From IMG/VR virus record IMGVR_UViG_3300012147_000007, positions 1-64,000 of that record: a stretch of 64,000 bases of DNA; one strand, 5' to 3'. Below are positions 52,812 through 61,743 of this stretch, one piece after another. This stretch comes from a virus. Under the pieces are notes generated by a model. That model did no database searches. It saw only the letters and a list, made by a program, of their open reading frames with translations, and was not told the DNA's origin. The position numbers and the translations under genes were made by a program. Every line of letters starts with the position of its first letter. Within the stretch, counting starts at the first letter, position 1.

Positions 52812-54823
52812 GATTTAGCTACTATTTTATTATTCTTCTTATCGAATGATAACTTAATTTTAGTTCCCTCAGGAAGATTGTCGTTAAGAATAGCTTTTGC
52901 AATCACATTCTCCACGTTTTGAGTAATAGCTCTCTTAAGAGGTCTTGCTCCATATTCTCTATCGTAACCTATCTCTACCAAATAATCCTTAGCAGCTTTA
53001 GCGATAGTGATTTCGTAACCTTTTTCTGAGATTCTATCAATTGTTTTCTTGATTTCAAGCTCTACGATTTTAGCAATATCTTCTTCGCTAAGAGGGTTGA
53101 ATACAATTTTTTCATCAATTCTATTTATCAACTCTGGTCTAAGGTGTTTTTTAAGTTCAATACCAACTATTTCAGCAATATTTGCATGCTCATCATTGTT
53201 AACTCCAAAACCAAGAGTTTTCTTGCCCATTATCTTATCAGTACCAATATTTGATGTCATGATGATAATAGTGTTCTTAAAATTAATTTCTCTTCCTGTA
53301 GCATCAGTTAAAATACCATCATCAAGAATTTGAAGGAAGATGTTAAAAATATCTGGATGCGCCTTTTCAATCTCATCAAAAAGCAAAATAGAGTATGGCT
53401 TGTTTTTAACAGCCTCAGTAAGTATACCTCTATCTTCGTGACCTACATATCCTGGAGGTGAACCAATAAGTTTAGTTACATTGAATTTCTCCATGTACTC
53501 ACTCATATCAAATCTAATAAACGCATCTTCGCTGTCAAACATAAAATTAGACAATTGCTTCGCTAAGTGTGTTTTACCAACACCTGTTGAACCTAATAAT
53601 AAAAATGATGCAATTGGCTTATTAGGGTCTTGAATACCCAACCTCGAACGTTGTATTGCTTCGCAAACTTTTTCAACTGCTTCATTTTGACCAATAACTG
53701 TTTTTTCAAGATAGCTCTTCATGTTGATTAATCTCTCGTTTTCATTATCTGTCATCTTTGTAATAGGAACTCCAACGTGATTAGCGATTACTTCTGCGAC
53801 ATCCTGAACGGTTACAACCACTCTTGTTTCTCTAAGCTTTTCTTCCCACTTAATAGTTTCTTCTTCTATCTTCACGAGCATTGCTCTCTCTTTGTCTCTA
53901 AACTTTGCTGCATCTTCGTATTTTTGACTCTTTGCAGCATCGCTCTTCTTTTCCTGGATTCCTTCAAGCTCTTTTTCAAGTTTCTTGATTCCTTCTGGAA
54001 CTGGCGTGTTATTCAACTTAACTCTTGAACCTACTTCGTCCAATGCGTCAATAGCTTTATCTGGAAAGTTTCTGTAATTAACATACCTATCAGTAAATTC
54101 AACACACTTCTCAAGAACTTCATCAGAATAAATCACATTGTGATAATTCTCATACCTTTCTCTAAGCTGCTTTAGAATCTGTAAAGTCTCTTCTGGCGAA
54201 GGGATGTCTACATAAATTTTTTGAAATCTTCTTTCAAGAGCGGAATCGCTCTCAATAATCTTCTTGTACTCATCAACCGTTGTAGCACCGATTACCTTAA
54301 TCTCACCTCTGGCAAGCGCTGGCTTGATGATGTTTGATGCATCCATAGAGCCAGATGCTCCACCTGCTCCAACTACATTATGAAGCTCATCAATGAATAT
54401 AATTACATCTGGACTTCCTTTTACTTCTTTTAAAAGGTCTTCCATGCGTTGCTCAAATTCGCCTCTATATTTAGTTCCAGATACAAGTGAGGTAAAATTA
54501 ATCTCAACTATTCTTTTGTTAAAAAGCCATCTATCAACTTGCTTGTTAGCGATTCTTAAAGCAAGACCTTCTGCGATAGCAGTTTTACCAACTCCAGCCT
54601 CTCCTACAAGTACAGGGTTATTTTTCTTTCTCTTATTGAGGATTTGAACTAACTTGTCAACCTCTGCATCTCTACCAACAACAGGGTCAAGTCCACCTTT
54701 AGTGGCCAACGCTGTTAAATCCTTTCCATAATGGTCAAGGATTGGAGTTTTGCTCTTACTATTCTTTTTGATTCTATCTGTATTAGAATCATCGTCTTCT
54801 GGTCCAAAAGCTCTTCTGTCCAT
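52808..54823 (-). CDS. ClpC-type AAA+ unfoldase without N-domain, 671 aa
   Basis: Two AAA+ modules. D1: Walker A LVGEAGVGKTAIAEGL near residue 78 and Walker B VIIFIDELHNVVGAG. Middle: UVR-like coiled region KSQKYEDAAKFRDKERAML. D2: LLLGSTGVGKTHLAKQL near 410, LLFDEIEKAHPDIFN, and YGARPLKRAI at the end. The loop KKTLGFGV near 540 contains LGF, the ClpP-docking tripeptide, although no ClpP is in this window. The usual N-terminal repeat domain is missing. It may redirect host ClpP. TGA stop. Confidence 0.9.
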   Translation of the reverse strand: MDRRAFGPEDDDSNTDRIKKNSKSKTPILDHYGKDLTALATKGGLDPVVGRDAEVDKLVQILNKRKKNNPVLVGEAGVGKTAIAEGLALRIANKQVDRWLFNKRIVEINFTSLVSGTKYRGEFEQRMEDLLKEVKGSPDVIIFIDELHNVVGAGGASGSMDASNIIKPALARGEIKVIGATTVDEYKKIIESDSALERRFQKIYVDIPSPEETLQILKQLRERYENYHNVIYSDEVLEKCVEFTDRYVNYRNFPDKAIDALDEVGSRVKLNNTPVPEGIKKLEKELEGIQEKKSDAAKSQKYEDAAKFRDKERAMLVKIEEETIKWEEKLRETRVVVTVQDVAEVIANHVGVPITKMTDNENERLINMKSYLEKTVIGQNEAVEKVCEAIQRSRLGIQDPNKPIASFLLLGSTGVGKTHLAKQLSNFMFDSEDAFIRFDMSEYMEKFNVTKLIGSPPGYVGHEDRGILTEAVKNKPYSILLFDEIEKAHPDIFNIFLQILDDGILTDATGREINFKNTIIIMTSNIGTDKIMGKKTLGFGVNNDEHANIAEIVGIELKKHLRPELINRIDEKIVFNPLSEEDIAKIVELEIKKTIDRISEKGYEITIAKAAKDYLVEIGYDREYGARPLKRAITQNVENVIAKAILNDNLPEGTKIKLSFDKKNNKIVAKS

Positions 54824-54908
54824 AATTATCTCTTTAAATGTTTGTAAAATTTAAGAATTTTAATCCAAAAAACCAAGAGAAAACAAAAGGTTCTGTATAT
54901 TTTTTAAA

Positions 54909-55112
54909 TTACTCCTTTAACCTTTTATATACCAGCTCTATAAAGATTATCTTTTCATTATCTTTTAGAGCACCTATAGATTGTACATCGTATTTTTCTG
55001 TTGGATATGTTCTTCTGATTTTGTCCCAAAAGAATTCGAAACCTTTTTTCTCTATCTCATTTGTAGTAATTGAGATTACCACCTTTTCCATCGTTTTTAA
55101 TACTAAATCCAT
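54909..55112 (-). CDS. Small hypothetical protein, 67 aa
   Basis: MDLVLKTMEKVVISITTNEI, then EFFWDKIRRTYPTEKYDVQS. Compact alpha/beta size; the start may be the second Met. It lies alone between two gene blocks. TAA stop. Confidence 0.5.
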   Translation of the reverse strand: MDLVLKTMEKVVISITTNEIEKKGFEFFWDKIRRTYPTEKYDVQSIGALKDNEKIIFIELVYKRLKE

Positions 55113-55181
55113 AATTTCTAAGTTTCCTATAAATAATCAGAAGAAACCAATAAATCACTGTATAAGCAAACTAAAAAATGG

Positions 55182-55529
55182 CTAAACTCCTAAATTTGAA
55201 TAAAATTGATGATTTTCTTTCAAATTGTTGATAACTATTTCTGCTATGTCGAGAATATTAAAGAGACTTCTCTTTGCTTTTTCCACATAAATACCTTTAA
55301 CAAATTCCTCCATTGGAAATCCGTATAGGTCATTGTTTTCAGAAACTTCATCCCAATTCATCAAATAATCTTCTTTAGTGTCTATTTCCTCTGGAAGCCT
55401 TACGATGTCATCTTTCTTGTGATAAGGAAAACTATTGTGACCACCAACTACCGAATGAGATGGGTGTTCCTGCTGCATCGCCTCATGCAACGCTCGCCTT
55501 ATTTCTTCTCTTATTTCTTTTTCTTCCAT
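55182..55529 (-). CDS. Tagged protein, 115 aa
   Basis: N-terminus MEEKEIREEIRRALHEAMQQ fits the amphipathic tag with an ALHE cleavage-like site. Then SHSVVGGHNSFPYHKKDDIV, DEVSENNDLYGFPMEEFVKG and IAEIVINNLKENHQFYSNLG. Upstream motif CATATTTATATAGG fits late expression. Ends TAG; readthrough would add eight residues. Possible capsid cargo. Confidence 0.55.
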   Translation of the reverse strand: MEEKEIREEIRRALHEAMQQEHPSHSVVGGHNSFPYHKKDDIVRLPEEIDTKEDYLMNWDEVSENNDLYGFPMEEFVKGIYVEKAKRSLFNILDIAEIVINNLKENHQFYSNLGV

Positions 55530-55534
55530 TACCT

Positions 55535-55544
55535 ATATAAATAT
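55535..55544 (-). promoter_or_regulatory. Putative late-promoter motif
   Basis: Minus-strand CATATTTATATAGGTAATG immediately before the tagged gene at 55529. Confidence 0.4.
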
Positions 55545-55549
55545 GGCAA

Positions 55550-55582
55550 AAAAAAAAGGTAGACACATTGCCTACCTTTAAT
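55550..55582 (-). terminator. Rho-independent terminator
   Basis: Minus strand AAAGGTAGGCAATGTGTCTA, then CCTTT and more T; ends the 55.6-kb gene. Confidence 0.85.
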
Positions 55583-55604
55583 ATTTTTAAACTAAAACTA
55601 TTTC

Positions 55605-57002
55605 TTATTTTGACACCAAGGAAACAACGTTCTTAGCTTGCTCATAGCTCATTGTAATTTTTACATTATCCTTGTCATTCATGTCAGTAATTGATAATAG
55701 ATTACAAACGGTAAGGAAATTATCTACAACCCTCTTATCATATACGATATTTCTTGACTCAATATCTTTAATCAAACCTTTTATTGGAGGTATAGTATCT
55801 CCAATAACTCTTTTACCATCTAAGAACAAAGTATCCAATAAGCTCATGTAAATAGGATTTGACTCTATACCCTGAAGTATTGCTGCAAAACTTTTCTTTG
55901 GTTCATCTTTTTTTTCGAATTCACCATTTTCACCTTCAACATACTCAGCTACTTCTTCGCTTTTTTCTTCTGGGAAATCATGACCAAAATCAAGAATTTC
56001 AGAGTCAGCATCCACGCTATTAATTGCATCAACAATTTTTTTCTGCCTTTCATCAGAGTTTTCTATTGCCTCATCTAAATCGGTTTCTTCAACCAATTCT
56101 TCTATCACCTCTTCTGGTTCATGTTTTTTGAATCTGTCTCTTAGACGGCCTAAAAACCTTTTTTTATCATCTTCTGGCAGCCTGTTTCCTTCATTGTTAG
56201 CATCATATATGTTGCTGGCAAATATAACCAACAACACAGCCAATGGGTCAAATACAAATATAAGCATTAATATGAACCAGTTTATAATATCATCCATAGG
56301 CCTATCAAGAACTGTTGACATATATTTAAGTGGCCCTATTTCTGTAGCTATGTCTGAATTTTGAAGGTCGAGTATTTCGATGTCTAAATCTCCAATCTCT
56401 TGATTTATCACATTTACTTTTAAAGCAATAGTATCCAGTTCAGCTTGAAGCTTTTGAATCTCCTCTGTTGACTGCTCTATAAGAATTTGTGTTTTTTTAG
56501 CACTACTGCTCCAGCCTTTATTATAAAGCGAATCAAGACGAGCCTCCTGCTGAACCCTTGTGTCATTAAGTAAAGTAACTCTATCAGATTTTGATGTCTT
56601 GATTTCGTCAATACCAGCGATTTGAGTTTGCTTCTGCTCTTGTTGCTTCTCTATCAACTCTATTTTACCTTGAATTTTGTCTAATTGAATTGACGTTTCA
56701 GAGTAAGCTCCTGCCAGGAACCCATAAATACCTGAACTGGTAATAAGCATTACAGCCAACACCATAGCTGTTAGCGTGTATTTCATCCACCACTTTGTCT
56801 TGGTCCAATATCTGTGAAGCGCTGCTGTAGTAGCAAGCTTACCAAACTCTATAAAGGATGCCATAATGATAACCTCAAGAGCGGCACCACCAAATAATTT
56901 AGACAATCCTGAAATAGAAAAGTACGCTGCAGAACCAGCGAGACCAAGAGCCGCCAACACTATAAGTAGCGTCCAAAAGTACTTATTAAAGAATTTTTTC
57001 AT
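55605..57002 (-). CDS. Membrane protein with long coiled coil, about 465 aa
   Basis: N-terminal half: three hydrophobic segments (FWTLLIVLAALGLAGSAAYF; LFGGAALEVIIMASFIEFGK; YTLTAMVLAVMLITSSGIYG), then a coiled coil of about 110 residues (KIELIEKQQEQKQTQIAGID...EIQKLQAELDTIALKVNVIN) and a further membrane segment (DIINWFILMLIFVFDPLAVL). The C-terminal 180 residues are acidic and cytosolic. Looks like an envelope or tape-associated scaffold; family unknown. TAA stop. Confidence 0.65.
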   Translation of the reverse strand: MKKFFNKYFWTLLIVLAALGLAGSAAYFSISGLSKLFGGAALEVIIMASFIEFGKLATTAALHRYWTKTKWWMKYTLTAMVLAVMLITSSGIYGFLAGAYSETSIQLDKIQGKIELIEKQQEQKQTQIAGIDEIKTSKSDRVTLLNDTRVQQEARLDSLYNKGWSSSAKKTQILIEQSTEEIQKLQAELDTIALKVNVINQEIGDLDIEILDLQNSDIATEIGPLKYMSTVLDRPMDDIINWFILMLIFVFDPLAVLLVIFASNIYDANNEGNRLPEDDKKRFLGRLRDRFKKHEPEEVIEELVEETDLDEAIENSDERQKKIVDAINSVDADSEILDFGHDFPEEKSEEVAEYVEGENGEFEKKDEPKKSFAAILQGIESNPIYMSLLDTLFLDGKRVIGDTIPPIKGLIKDIESRNIVYDKRVVDNFLTVCNLLSITDMNDKDNVKITMSYEQAKNVVSLVSK

Positions 57003-57047
57003 ATGCAAATTTAAGATTTTTAAACATAAAAATCAAATAAAAATAAC

Positions 57048-57476
57048 TTATTTTTCCCCTGGAGCAAGGTCAGTGTGAGAGTTGTCTCCTATCCCGTGCT
57101 TGCGCTTGAAGTTGCTAAGTATTTTTATAAGAAATGATGTTGGCCTACCTTGAGTTTCGCCATTAGGCCTAAGGTTATCTAAGTGTTTCATTGTCCACTT
57201 ATTCGGTCTTCCATCTGGAAGTATGTATTGTTCATTATTATGATACCATCTTTGACCATCCCATACATACAAAGGATGTTGTTCTCCATAAGAATACGCT
57301 GCATACATTTGACCAAGGTCTCCCAAATCTTCACCATAAGTGTGTGAGCCAACGAAGTTTTGTCTATTCGCAACTTCCTCTGCAGCATCTTTATTGGAAA
57401 TTCTTTCTTCCTTATAAAGTTCTTCTTTGAAAACTTTCGAAAACTCTTCGTTTACTATGTCTGTAAGCTTTTTCAT
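57048..57476 (-). CDS. Tagged protein, 142 aa
   Basis: N-terminus MKKLTDIVNEEFSKVFKEEL fits the amphipathic tag. The mature part has SHTYGEDLGDLGQMYAAYSY and DGQRWYHNNEQYILPDGRPN, a Tyr/Gly-rich beta domain. CTATTTATATT lies upstream. Probably a virion-associated protein. TAA stop. Confidence 0.6.
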   Translation of the reverse strand: MKKLTDIVNEEFSKVFKEELYKEERISNKDAAEEVANRQNFVGSHTYGEDLGDLGQMYAAYSYGEQHPLYVWDGQRWYHNNEQYILPDGRPNKWTMKHLDNLRPNGETQGRPTSFLIKILSNFKRKHGIGDNSHTDLAPGEK

Positions 57477-57490
57477 ACAAAAATCATTTA

Positions 57491-57500
57491 ATATAAATAG
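57491..57500 (-). promoter_or_regulatory. Putative late-promoter motif CTATTTATA
   Basis: Minus-strand GACTATTTATATTAAATG, about 20 bases before the tagged gene start at 57476. Confidence 0.45.
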
Positions 57501-57541
57501 TCTAAAAAAAAGGTGTCATAAGCCGTTATTCTATAAAAAAG

Positions 57542-57570
57542 GCAACATTATTTTTAAATTTACGTATATA
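57542..57570 (+). promoter_or_regulatory. Phage promoter, CAACATTA class
   Basis: Plus strand CAACATTATTTTTAAATTTA, then CGTATATAATATA, about 20 bases before the ATG at 57591. Confidence 0.5.
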
Positions 57571-57590
57571 ATATATACCTTTAAAGTAAT

Positions 57591-57986
57591 ATGGGACTAA
57601 AATACAAACTTAGAAAACTACGAGTAAGGCTCAAAAAATCTAAAGATAAAGACTTAGCTTTGGATGACGTTCAAGAAAAAGCTATTGCAGTTGTTATTCA
57701 AATGATTAACAGTAGCAGTAGCGAATTAATCATGGACCCCAAAAATTCAAGAAAAGGCGTTAAAAATAAAGACTCATTCATCTGCATTAGAAGACATAAA
57801 TTAACTATTATTAATGGAGGATACCCTTATGATGTACCTATTGATGACAGGATTCATGACCATATTACAGAAAAATTCTACGAAAAACTAACAAGAAGAT
57901 TTAATGCAATTGATTGCCAAATTGATTCTATGGTAAAAGAGAATTTAGACACCATAAAAGATAATCTAAAAAATAAAGAATCTTAA
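57591..57986 (+). CDS. Hypothetical protein, 131 aa
   Basis: MGLKYKLRKLRVRLKKSKDK: basic N-terminus, then VQEKAIAVVIQMINSSSSEL, SFICIRRHKLTIINGGYPYD and a helical tail (EKLTRRFNAIDCQIDSMVKE). Preceded by a phage promoter. Unknown family; could bind nucleic acid. TAA stop. Confidence 0.6.
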   Translation: MGLKYKLRKLRVRLKKSKDKDLALDDVQEKAIAVVIQMINSSSSELIMDPKNSRKGVKNKDSFICIRRHKLTIINGGYPYDVPIDDRIHDHITEKFYEKLTRRFNAIDCQIDSMVKENLDTIKDNLKNKES

Positions 57987-57990
57987 ATTT

Positions 57991-58020
57991 TCCAAACATT
58001 TTCTTTTTGTTTACGTATAA
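57991..58020 (+). promoter_or_regulatory. Phage promoter, AAACATTTT class
   Basis: Plus strand AAACATTTTCTTTTTGTTTA, then CGTATAAC, upstream of the glucosaminidase gene. It confirms that the motif is strand-oriented with its gene. Confidence 0.6.
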
Positions 58021-58048
58021 CTTAATTGAACCAATAGAACATTAAGTT

Positions 58049-58690
58049 ATGCTATACTATTTTGATAAAGAAAAACTTGAATATAGATTTGCTAAAAAAT
58101 CATTAGCAATAATTGTCACATCAACTCTATTGCTAATTGCAGTTGCTGTACTCTTTATAAGCTCGCTAATGGCTAATAAAAGAGTTGAGAAGAAAATTAA
58201 TGAAAATCCGAACATTATCAACCTATCCTCAATGGAGCCAGAGGAAATTATAGTCGTTGTCAATAACGCTGATGAATTCTCTGAAGAAAAACTTAAAAAC
58301 TATATTCTTGAGTTAAATATTAAATTTCCAGACATTGCGTTTGCACAAGCGAGATATGAAAGCGGAAACTGGGGGACCAATCCTGGCGCTAATATGTTTG
58401 AGAAAAACAATAACCTTTTTGGAATGAAGTGTGCGACCTCAAGAACAACAACTCACAAGGGAGAGCAAAATGGTCACGCTTATTATAGTCACTGGAGAGA
58501 AAGTGTTATTGACTATGCTATGTGGCAGGATGCCTACGCAAGAGATTTGAAGACCAGAGAAGATTATGTCGCTTACCTCAAGAGGGTGTATGCCGAGGGA
58601 ACATATGTTTCTATCATGCAAATCGTCAAAGAGGTTAGAAAAAAATACCCAGAACTTTACGTCAAGTCTTATCCAAAATTAGATAAATAA
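58049..58690 (+). CDS. Membrane-anchored glucosaminidase-type lysozyme, 213 aa
   Basis: N-terminal membrane anchor (SLAIIVTSTLLLIAVAVLFI) then a glucosaminidase domain (Bax/FlgJ-like): FAQARYESGNWGTNPGANMF with the catalytic Glu, NNLFGMKCATSRTTTHKGEQ and HYW-type YYSHWRESVIDYAMWQDAY. It cleaves peptidoglycan; in a phage it would act in lysis or wall penetration. It has its own promoter. TAA stop. Confidence 0.85.
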   Translation: MLYYFDKEKLEYRFAKKSLAIIVTSTLLLIAVAVLFISSLMANKRVEKKINENPNIINLSSMEPEEIIVVVNNADEFSEEKLKNYILELNIKFPDIAFAQARYESGNWGTNPGANMFEKNNNLFGMKCATSRTTTHKGEQNGHAYYSHWRESVIDYAMWQDAYARDLKTREDYVAYLKRVYAEGTYVSIMQIVKEVRKKYPELYVKSYPKLDK

Positions 58691-58725
58691 AAAAACCCTC
58701 CAGCATTGCTGAAAGGTTCTTTTAA
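58688..58725. terminator. Bidirectional terminator
   Basis: AAAACCCTCCAGCATTGCTG then AAAGGTTCTTTT: stem CCAGCA/TGCTG with closing AACC/GGTT and T runs on both sides, between convergent genes. Confidence 0.75.
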
Positions 58726-58745
58726 TTTAATAAACAAAACTTAAT

Positions 58746-59255
58746 TTAGAATGGTAAATCATCCTGTGCTTTTGCGTTAGCAAAATCATTTGTTGCAACA
58801 TACTCCTTAGTTTGCGCTTGAGCCTCTGCAACTGGTGCATTAGCTTTTTGTGCTGGAGCAGAGTTTTGTGCTGGAGCAGAGTTTTGTGCTGGAGCAGCGT
58901 CAGTACCGTTAGCTTTTGTTCCAGTGAACAAAATTTTGTCAGCAACTACTTTAGTAGAATAAAAAGTAACCTCTTGACCATTAACTTCTTTTACGTAGCT
59001 ATCAGTCTTTAATTTACCTTTTACGATAAACCCAGTTCCTTTTTTTCCATAACTTCCTAAGAAATTAGCAAGACCATTCCAAGCCTCAACCTTAACCCAT
59101 TCAGTAGTTTGAACTCTATCTCCACCAGCTTTAGGCGCATAAGAGTCGTTAATTGCGATAGACATGTTTGCAACAGCCTTATCACCATCTAATTGTTTTA
59201 CTTCTGCATCAGCACCTAAAGTACCCATGATAGTAACATCGTTTAATCCATTCAT
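58746..59255 (-). CDS. ssb: Single-stranded DNA-binding protein, 169 aa
   Basis: Classic SSB OB-fold: MNGLNDVTIMGTLGADAEVK, NMSIAINDSYAP, TEWVKVEAWNGLANFLGSYG, KGTGFIVKGKLKTDSYVKEV, FYSTKVVADKILF. The linker has three QNSAPA repeats (18-bp DNA repeats at about 58852-58905) and the acidic tip DDLPF recruits partner proteins. It coats single-stranded DNA in phage replication. A DUF3127 protein at 8.5 kb shares the tip. TAA stop. Confidence 0.93.
   Translation of the reverse strand: MNGLNDVTIMGTLGADAEVKQLDGDKAVANMSIAINDSYAPKAGGDRVQTTEWVKVEAWNGLANFLGSYGKKGTGFIVKGKLKTDSYVKEVNGQEVTFYSTKVVADKILFTGTKANGTDAAPAQNSAPAQNSAPAQKANAPVAEAQAQTKEYVATNDFANAKAQDDLPF
58852..58905 (-). repeat. Three 18-bp repeats in the SSB linker
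   Basis: CTGGAGCAGAGTTTTGTG occurs almost three times in tandem, coding for QNSAPA/AQNSAP units of the disordered linker. The period is in frame. Confidence 0.85.
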
Positions 59256-59350
59256 GATTTTTAATTTTAAATTATTATTTGTTTCACTTAATTAGACTAC
59301 AAATCTATGTCACTTTTAGTTAACATCCAAATTTATTTTGACTTTTTTGA

Positions 59351-59359
59351 TGTATTTAT
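59351..59359 (+). promoter_or_regulatory. Putative late-promoter motif
   Basis: Plus-strand TGTATTTATTAGAAAC, about 30 bases before the sigma-like gene start at 59389. Confidence 0.4.
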
Positions 59360-59388
59360 TAGAAACAACTCATTAACATTACCAAACA

Positions 59389-60789
59389 ATGAACAAAGAC
59401 GTTAAAAAAATAATTTCAGAAGCATTCAATGAACTATATAAAGATTTGATTTCTGAAGCAGAAGCTGGTATGAATCCTGCAGACAAAGCAGCAGCAGATA
59501 AAATGATTGCAAGAGTTAAAACTTATGGAGATGCAAGTGGGTTCTCAAACAATGGAGCAAACACAAAGCAGAATGATGTTTTTAACTACATATTAGATGC
59601 GCTTATTTCTGAATACAAAAGTACAGAAGACCAAAATACTAAGCAAAAAATTAAAAATGGTATCCAGGGAGCTTTTTTCCCAGCAATGAATGCAGATGGA
59701 AGACCCAACAAGACATTAAATGTACTTATGGGAAAATGGCCAGGAAAAGATAGAGATGCAGTTCAAGATGCTGCAGCTTCAGCGTATGAATCATTCATGA
59801 AAAACTTTGATGGGTTTATAGACAAATACACACCTGGAGCTGGAAGTAGTTTTGGTGGAATTGTTTTAAACAACTTGAATTCTAAAATGTATGATGTAAT
59901 TCAAAAAGGATTTAGAGGAAAAGGCCTTGGTGGAACTCAGGATACTTATTCAAGAGCTGGAAACAGCATGGGCTCTATGGATGACCCTTATGGAGACGAT
60001 AGCACACTTGGAGCGACAATGGCTGACCCAAACTCATTAGGAGCAGACAATGACACTGAAGCATCAATATCGGAAGACCAAGATTTATTGGCAATCGTTA
60101 ATGGATGGCTTAAGAATAATGTTTCAGAAAAACAATACATCGCCTTTAGAGAACTTACAAAAGGATTTACTCCAAATGAAGTTGCTGAAGATTTCCCAGA
60201 GCATTTTGGAATTGGTAAAGATGTTTCAAGAAATTTCGCACAATTACTTTCGAGAAAAGAAAAAGATGAAGATGGAAACACTGCCCTTACGCTTGACAGA
60301 CTTAGCGACATGCTTTCTTATGCAAAGAAAAGAGATATTGACTTGAAAAACATAGTTCTTAAAAATCTTAGACAAACTATCTCTCAAGACCCAAGCTTCT
60401 CTGGGGATGGAAAACGTTCTTACGTATCTTCTCCTGAAACAAAAGCGGCTCTTAAAGATTTGAGCGATTCAATGTATGAACTTGGTCCAGATGTTTTAAG
60501 CAAACTTGGAGTTAAAGATAAAATTGATTTCCAAAATGGAGCTCAAATTTCAAAAATTATAAACAAACTTACTGTCCTTGGATTGGAAAGTGAGGTTCGT
60601 GATATTGAAGATGCTTGGGCTGATGTTAAAAGAACAAGAGATGCCTCAGCTGATTATGGTAAAGTAACTAACTATGCCGACAAAGTAGATGAAAGCGGTA
60701 TCGCAGGAATGTTTGAAGGACTTGATGTCTATGATGGTTTCGATATAGAAATTCTTATGAACAGAGTTATGCAAAGATTATCAAAATAA
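59389..60789 (+). CDS. Sigma-70-like protein with N-terminal capsid-type tag, 466 aa
   Basis: Residues 1-22 are the amphipathic tag ending in LISE (MNKDVKKIISEAFNELYKDL, ISEAEAG). A region-2-like segment follows around 125-160: DAVQDAAASAYESFMKNFDG, FIDKYTPGAGSSFGG. A region-4-like helix-turn-helix is near 245-290: SEKQYIAFRELTKGFTPNEV, GKDVSRNFAQLL. The C-terminal part is helical. The order fits an ECF-type sigma factor. With the tag it may be packaged and injected, or direct late transcription. TAA stop, then terminator. Confidence 0.6.
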   Translation: MNKDVKKIISEAFNELYKDLISEAEAGMNPADKAAADKMIARVKTYGDASGFSNNGANTKQNDVFNYILDALISEYKSTEDQNTKQKIKNGIQGAFFPAMNADGRPNKTLNVLMGKWPGKDRDAVQDAAASAYESFMKNFDGFIDKYTPGAGSSFGGIVLNNLNSKMYDVIQKGFRGKGLGGTQDTYSRAGNSMGSMDDPYGDDSTLGATMADPNSLGADNDTEASISEDQDLLAIVNGWLKNNVSEKQYIAFRELTKGFTPNEVAEDFPEHFGIGKDVSRNFAQLLSRKEKDEDGNTALTLDRLSDMLSYAKKRDIDLKNIVLKNLRQTISQDPSFSGDGKRSYVSSPETKAALKDLSDSMYELGPDVLSKLGVKDKIDFQNGAQISKIINKLTVLGLESEVRDIEDAWADVKRTRDASADYGKVTNYADKVDESGIAGMFEGLDVYDGFDIEILMNRVMQRLSK

Positions 60790-60807
60790 ACTTAATTTTA
60801 TAAAATT

Positions 60808-60838
60808 AGAAAAGACACCTCATTGGGTGTCTTTTTTT
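60808..60838 (+). terminator. Rho-independent terminator
   Basis: AAAAGACACC-TCATT-GGGTGTCTTTTTTT after the sigma-like gene; also usable in the other direction. Confidence 0.92.
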
Positions 60839-60839
60839 G

Positions 60840-61058
60840 TTATAACAACAATGCTTTAAAGTTTTGATTGTCTATCTGCTGAGGAACCCCATCGACAAGT
60901 TTATAAATATTAAGGTCTGAATCAAATAGAACTAAATCATAATTCATATCTTCTTCTGTAAGAATTTTGTCATTCTCCATATCCTTAATTCTCACGATGT
61001 GCCTCTTGAGTCTTGACGCAAACATTTTATCAACTTTATCGTGAAATTCTTTATTCAT
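60840..61058 (-). CDS. Small hypothetical protein, 72 aa
   Basis: MNKEFHDKVDKMFASRLKRH, then DLVLFDSDLNIYKLVDGVPQ. Helix followed by a beta part. Unknown function; transcribed with the 61.1-kb gene. TAA stop. Confidence 0.55.
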   Translation of the reverse strand: MNKEFHDKVDKMFASRLKRHIVRIKDMENDKILTEEDMNYDLVLFDSDLNIYKLVDGVPQQIDNQNFKALLL

Positions 61059-61075
61059 AAGTTAATGTACTAAAT

Positions 61076-61624
61076 TTATTTATTATCGTATTTTGATTTT
61101 TTAGCTTTTGCGTAAATACCAATCGGTAAAATTATAATACCAATAATCAATGGTAAAGTACAGATGCCTAAAATTAACCACGCATTAGCGACATATCTTT
61201 GTGCATACCAAGGTTTTGATGCATCCATCTCATCTTCTTTAATTTTTTGCATATTCTGTGCATATTTAACCTCAAATTCAACATCGGATAATTTAACAAT
61301 TTCAGATAAGTATTTTGTTAAATCTTGGAGATGATAATTCGCATTTTGGACCTCAATTGAGTTATCAAAAGAGCCAAGCTTACGTCTAATCTCAATTGTA
61401 ATTTTCGTGCTTATATCTGAAATTTTAGTCATATTAAAGTCAATATAGACACCTAATGATAAACCCTCAAAGCATTCAAGAATAACTTGGTTAAGAATGT
61501 CATTCTCATCATGAATTCTATATTTACCATCGGATGTGATATAAATTTTAGAAATAGATGATTTTACTTTTTCTATTGGGAAATCAATTGTGATTTCTTT
61601 CTTTGGATTTAGAATGCTAATCAT
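61076..61624 (-). CDS. Membrane-anchored protein, 182 aa
   Basis: N-terminal soluble domain of about 135 residues (MISILNPKKEITIDFPIEKV; SLGVYIDFNMTKISDISTKI) with a polyketide-cyclase/START-like strand pattern, then a basic linker and a C-terminal membrane segment (AWLILGICTLPLIIGIIILP). It has its own GAAACATTT-class promoter. TAA stop. Confidence 0.6.
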   Translation of the reverse strand: MISILNPKKEITIDFPIEKVKSSISKIYITSDGKYRIHDENDILNQVILECFEGLSLGVYIDFNMTKISDISTKITIEIRRKLGSFDNSIEVQNANYHLQDLTKYLSEIVKLSDVEFEVKYAQNMQKIKEDEMDASKPWYAQRYVANAWLILGICTLPLIIGIIILPIGIYAKAKKSKYDNK

Positions 61625-61660
61625 TTTTACTTTTTTGTTTTTAAATTATTATTACTTATT

Positions 61661-61688
61661 TATACGTTAAATTTAAAGAAATGTTTCA
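61661..61688 (-). promoter_or_regulatory. Phage promoter, GAAACATTT class
   Basis: Minus strand GAAACATTTCTTTAAATTTA, then ACGTATAAATAAG, about 37 bases before the gene start at 61624. Confidence 0.6.
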
Positions 61689-61743
61689 TGATTTCTAAAA
61701 AATCAGTTTACAAAGATAATAAATTTTTAATTAAACGAATAAT

